Source: Neptunitalea lumnitzerae
Lineage (GTDB): Bacteria > Bacteroidota > Bacteroidia > Flavobacteriales > Flavobacteriaceae
Direction of reading: 5' to 3'
Length of the DNA stretch: 64,000 nt
NCBI RefSeq assembly: GCF_027924185.1
Contig: NZ_BRVO01000004.1
Span: 1 to 64,000, forward strand
Under the pieces are notes generated by a model. It searched no databases. It was given only the letters and a program-made list of their open reading frames with translations, and was not told where the DNA came from. The position numbers and the translations under genes are program-made. Shown here one piece after another: positions 61,935 through 64,000 of this stretch (position 1 is the stretch's first letter; each line of letters opens with the position of its first letter).

Positions 61935-63644
61935 ATGAAAATGATTATGACGTTAAGGAAATTTAAAAGTAGCATCTACCCAATAATTTCTATATTACTA
62001 TTTTTCTGTACTCTACAAATAAATGCTCAAACTAGTCAGGAACTAGACTCTCTTATAGTTGTAGCAGTAAAAGAAATTCAAATTGAAAAAAAAATTCCAG
62101 ATGCTATTAAGCAATTAGAGAATATTCAGGAAATAGCATTTCAAAAAAACTACTCAAAACAATATATACTTGCCACCAACAATCTAGGAATGGCTTATTA
62201 TTTATTGCTAGACTACGGCAACTCCATCAAATATTACCTAGATGCCTACAATAAAATATTGAAAGATGGTGACCCTACTAACGAGATGATGGTATTAAAT
62301 AACATTGCCATTGTATATGCCAGCGATGAAAATTTAAACAAAGCCGAGGCTTATTTTAAAAAAGCATATGATATAGCTATTAATCAGCAAAGCAAAGTAC
62401 GCACTAACATGTATGCATCTAACCTTGCTAAGTTAAATTTTGAAATGGGGGCTATTGATAAAGCTAAAGAATATGTAGACATTACTTTAAAAACCTATGA
62501 TGCACAAGAATGTGAGCTCAGTTCTAAGTTAAATGCACTTATCACTCAAAATCAAATTTTATTACTGGAAAAAAAATATAACGAGGTAATTGAAAATAGC
62601 CTTCAAATTTTAAAACAAGCAGAAAAACATCATCTATCAGAACCCAGTGTTGAAACAGAAATTATTTTATCAAAAGCCTATCTTAAAATTAACAATTGGG
62701 AAAAGGCATCACTCTTCATTTCTAAAGGTATTGCAGATGCCCCAAACGATGCTTACAAATTAGATTTATATGAATTGAAATCTCAGTTAGCTTTAGCCAC
62801 AAATAATATACGTCAAATTTATGCCGTAAAAAACAGTATGCTACAGCTTACTAATAGTATTCATAAAAGTAAAAACCGTGAACTATTAGAAACATCTAAA
62901 TTACAATTTGAGTTAGCCTCGTCTAAACATGATTTAGTCTTGAATAAAGAGAAATCGGCTGCACAAAAAAACATATATATTATCCTTACCATATCGCTGG
63001 TATTTATTTTATTAGTAGTTAGTTGGGCTTTTAGAAAAAAGACACAAGTAGATGCTCAAAAAATAGTATTAGCAGAAAGCAATCTCAAAATATCTGATTT
63101 AGAACTGGAAAAAGAAAAGCAAAAAACGGCTATACTAAATCAAAAATTTAAAGAAAAAGAACTTTTAAACGCACTCGAAAAAGAAAAGCTTAAAGAAAAG
63201 GAGAATCAATTAAAACAAGAAATTGAAAAAGGGAACAAAAAATTGTCCGATAAAATCCTATTTCAATCTACCAGAAACGAGTTAATAGAAGACATTATTC
63301 AAACAATTTCAAATCTACCTGACATAAAAAAGAATGATGAACTAAGCAATTCTATCAACAACCTAAAGTCACACTTAAAAGAAGCTACCAAGTGGGATGA
63401 GTTTACTTCTTCATTTGAGAATGTTAATACAAAATTCTTAAATAGACTAAAACAAAAGCATCCTAATTTAAATGCTAATGACATTAGATTTCTATCTTTT
63501 ATATATCTCAATTTATCTTATAAAGAAATAGCTACGCTCTTAAATATTACCCCTGATAGCTGCCGAAAAAGAAAAGAAAGAGTCTCAAAAAAAATGGGGC
63601 TCGACTCTGGTAAATCACTTTTTGAATACTTATCAAAAATATAA
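61935..63644 (+). CDS. TPR-containing membrane regulator with LuxR-like helix-turn-helix
   Basis: A 569-residue protein: signal peptide (about 1-31, ending INAQ), TPR repeats in the exported part (about 40-330), membrane helix about 346-366 (IYIILTISLVFILLVVSWAF), coiled coil 375-440, and a C-terminal helix-turn-helix (about 515-569) with HPNLNANDIRFLSFIYLNLS and SYKEIATLLNITPDSCRKRK. This one-component layout is typical of Flavobacteriia and often precedes genes for secreted surface proteins, as here. Confidence 0.85.
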   Translation: MKMIMTLRKFKSSIYPIISILLFFCTLQINAQTSQELDSLIVVAVKEIQIEKKIPDAIKQLENIQEIAFQKNYSKQYILATNNLGMAYYLLLDYGNSIKYYLDAYNKILKDGDPTNEMMVLNNIAIVYASDENLNKAEAYFKKAYDIAINQQSKVRTNMYASNLAKLNFEMGAIDKAKEYVDITLKTYDAQECELSSKLNALITQNQILLLEKKYNEVIENSLQILKQAEKHHLSEPSVETEIILSKAYLKINNWEKASLFISKGIADAPNDAYKLDLYELKSQLALATNNIRQIYAVKNSMLQLTNSIHKSKNRELLETSKLQFELASSKHDLVLNKEKSAAQKNIYIILTISLVFILLVVSWAFRKKTQVDAQKIVLAESNLKISDLELEKEKQKTAILNQKFKEKELLNALEKEKLKEKENQLKQEIEKGNKKLSDKILFQSTRNELIEDIIQTISNLPDIKKNDELSNSINNLKSHLKEATKWDEFTSSFENVNTKFLNRLKQKHPNLNANDIRFLSFIYLNLSYKEIATLLNITPDSCRKRKERVSKKMGLDSGKSLFEYLSKI

Positions 63645-63687
63645 TGTCACAAATTGTCACGCTTTATGTCACAAGTTGTAGCGTCTA
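63644..63687 (+). repeat. Two tandem 22-bp repeats, possible regulator binding site
   Basis: ATGTCACAAATTGTCACGC (63644-63662) and ATGTCACAAGTTGTAGCG (63666-63683) repeat with a 22-bp period, two helical turns, starting on the last base of the TPR gene's stop codon and lying 70-110 bp before the secreted protein gene. Regulator binding by the TPR-HTH protein is inferred. Confidence 0.5.
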
Positions 63688-63754
63688 TTATAGAGTAATA
63701 TACACATAAGTTTCGGTTATTTGATTTCATGATGAAATAATAAAACTAAACATT

Positions 63755-64000
63755 ATGAAAATTAAATTACTATTAGCTTTTGCTCTTTTCAGCAGTATCT
63801 TAGTTACCGCACAACAAGCTCCTGTTATTGATGGAGATCTTTTACTATGTCCGTACACAGATGGTACCGCAACTGTTACAAATGGAGAAACCTACGAAAC
63901 TTATCAATGGTATTATAAATATTGGTTTTTAAGCGACCCTTACCAAGCCATTCCAGGCGCTACCTCTGAAACGTTCACTTACGATTGGTACACTTATGAC
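63755..64000 (+). CDS. Secreted protein, N-terminal part only (cut by window edge)
   Basis: An open frame of 82 codons running to the last base of the window, starting MKIKLLLAFALFSSILVTAQ, a clear signal peptide. The mature part (QQAPVIDGDLLLCPYTDGTA...) looks like the Ig/PKD-like start of large Flavobacteriaceae surface proteins, many of which are exported by the type IX system; the C-terminus that would show this is outside the window. Confidence 0.7.
   Translation, partial: MKIKLLLAFALFSSILVTAQQAPVIDGDLLLCPYTDGTATVTNGETYETYQWYYKYWFLSDPYQAIPGATSETFTYDWYTYD

Noticed and set aside
1-64000. CRISPR array, IS element, prophage or riboswitch
   Set aside because: No regularly spaced repeats, transposase, phage structural genes or recognisable riboswitch cores were seen in reading the window.

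Overview
The window is chromosomal DNA from an AT-rich member of the Bacteroidota, most likely a marine Flavobacteriaceae. Supporting signs: promoters carry the Bacteroidota -7 element TAnnTTTG rather than a sigma-70 -10 box, Shine-Dalgarno sequences are mostly absent, and lineage-typical families are present (DUF4293 beside rho, BT_3928-type DoxX protein, DUF1599, DUF4920, Porin_10, a Rho with a long disordered insert, an archaeal-type ProS, TPR/LuxR-like regulators). No phage, IS element or CRISPR array was seen. Almost everything is ordinary, densely packed core genome, with one clear accessory insert.

Layout. 1-480: three tandem minus-strand stable-RNA promoters and what looks like the leader of an rRNA operon lying off the left edge. 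0.5-6 kb: porin, rnhB and two lipoproteins. 6-11.2 kb: a TetR-controlled exporter operon (TetR, ABC exporter with an eroded ATPase domain, HlyD adaptor, TolC-like channel) with a palindromic operator. 11.4-14 kb: two-component system with a divergent small secreted protein. 14.0-17.2 kb: accessory segment downstream of tRNA-Arg, holding a GHKL-ATPase/PD-(D/E)xK-like protein flanked by inverted repeats. 17.3-24.5 kb: LacI regulator, clpS, prmA, tpiA, a TlpA-like thioredoxin, permease, DoxX protein and DUF1599, all on the minus strand. 24.6-30.6 kb: folP-lipoprotein-cdaA operon, an MsbA-like transporter overlapping truA, YfcE phosphodiesterase, DUF4293. 30.8-35 kb: rho, rpsT, two tRNA-Glu, proS. 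35-39.2 kb: envelope proteins (Gly/Tyr-rich lipoprotein, FadL-type porin, two small beta-barrels). 39.4-44.8 kb: candidate small RNA, xerD, and an operon of DUF6268, NtrC-like regulator, ppk2 and M28 peptidase. 44.9-50.1 kb: NatAB-type ABC pair, a possible small RNA or micropeptide, grpE-dnaJ with a palindromic promoter, epimerase. 50.2-53.5 kb: DUF4920, cytochrome c and mnmD operon divergent from ilvE across a perfect palindrome. 53.5-57.9 kb: two micro-membrane proteins, glnK-amtB-porin nitrogen cluster, DUF1684. 57.9-64 kb: candidate structured RNA, MFS transporter, Lrp regulator, PAP2 phosphatase, DUF1543, TPR-HTH sensor and the start of a secreted protein cut by the window edge.

Most interesting points: the GHKL/nuclease-like protein as a possible undescribed defence or DNA-repair gene; three small transcription units without an annotated product (39.4, 47.3 and 58.0 kb); the exporter with a degenerate nucleotide-binding domain; perfect palindromes over the tetR, lacI, grpE and ilvE promoters; and a GC-rich discriminator shared by all stable-RNA promoters here. 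All functional calls come from reading the sequence and remembered family motifs; no search or folding program was run.
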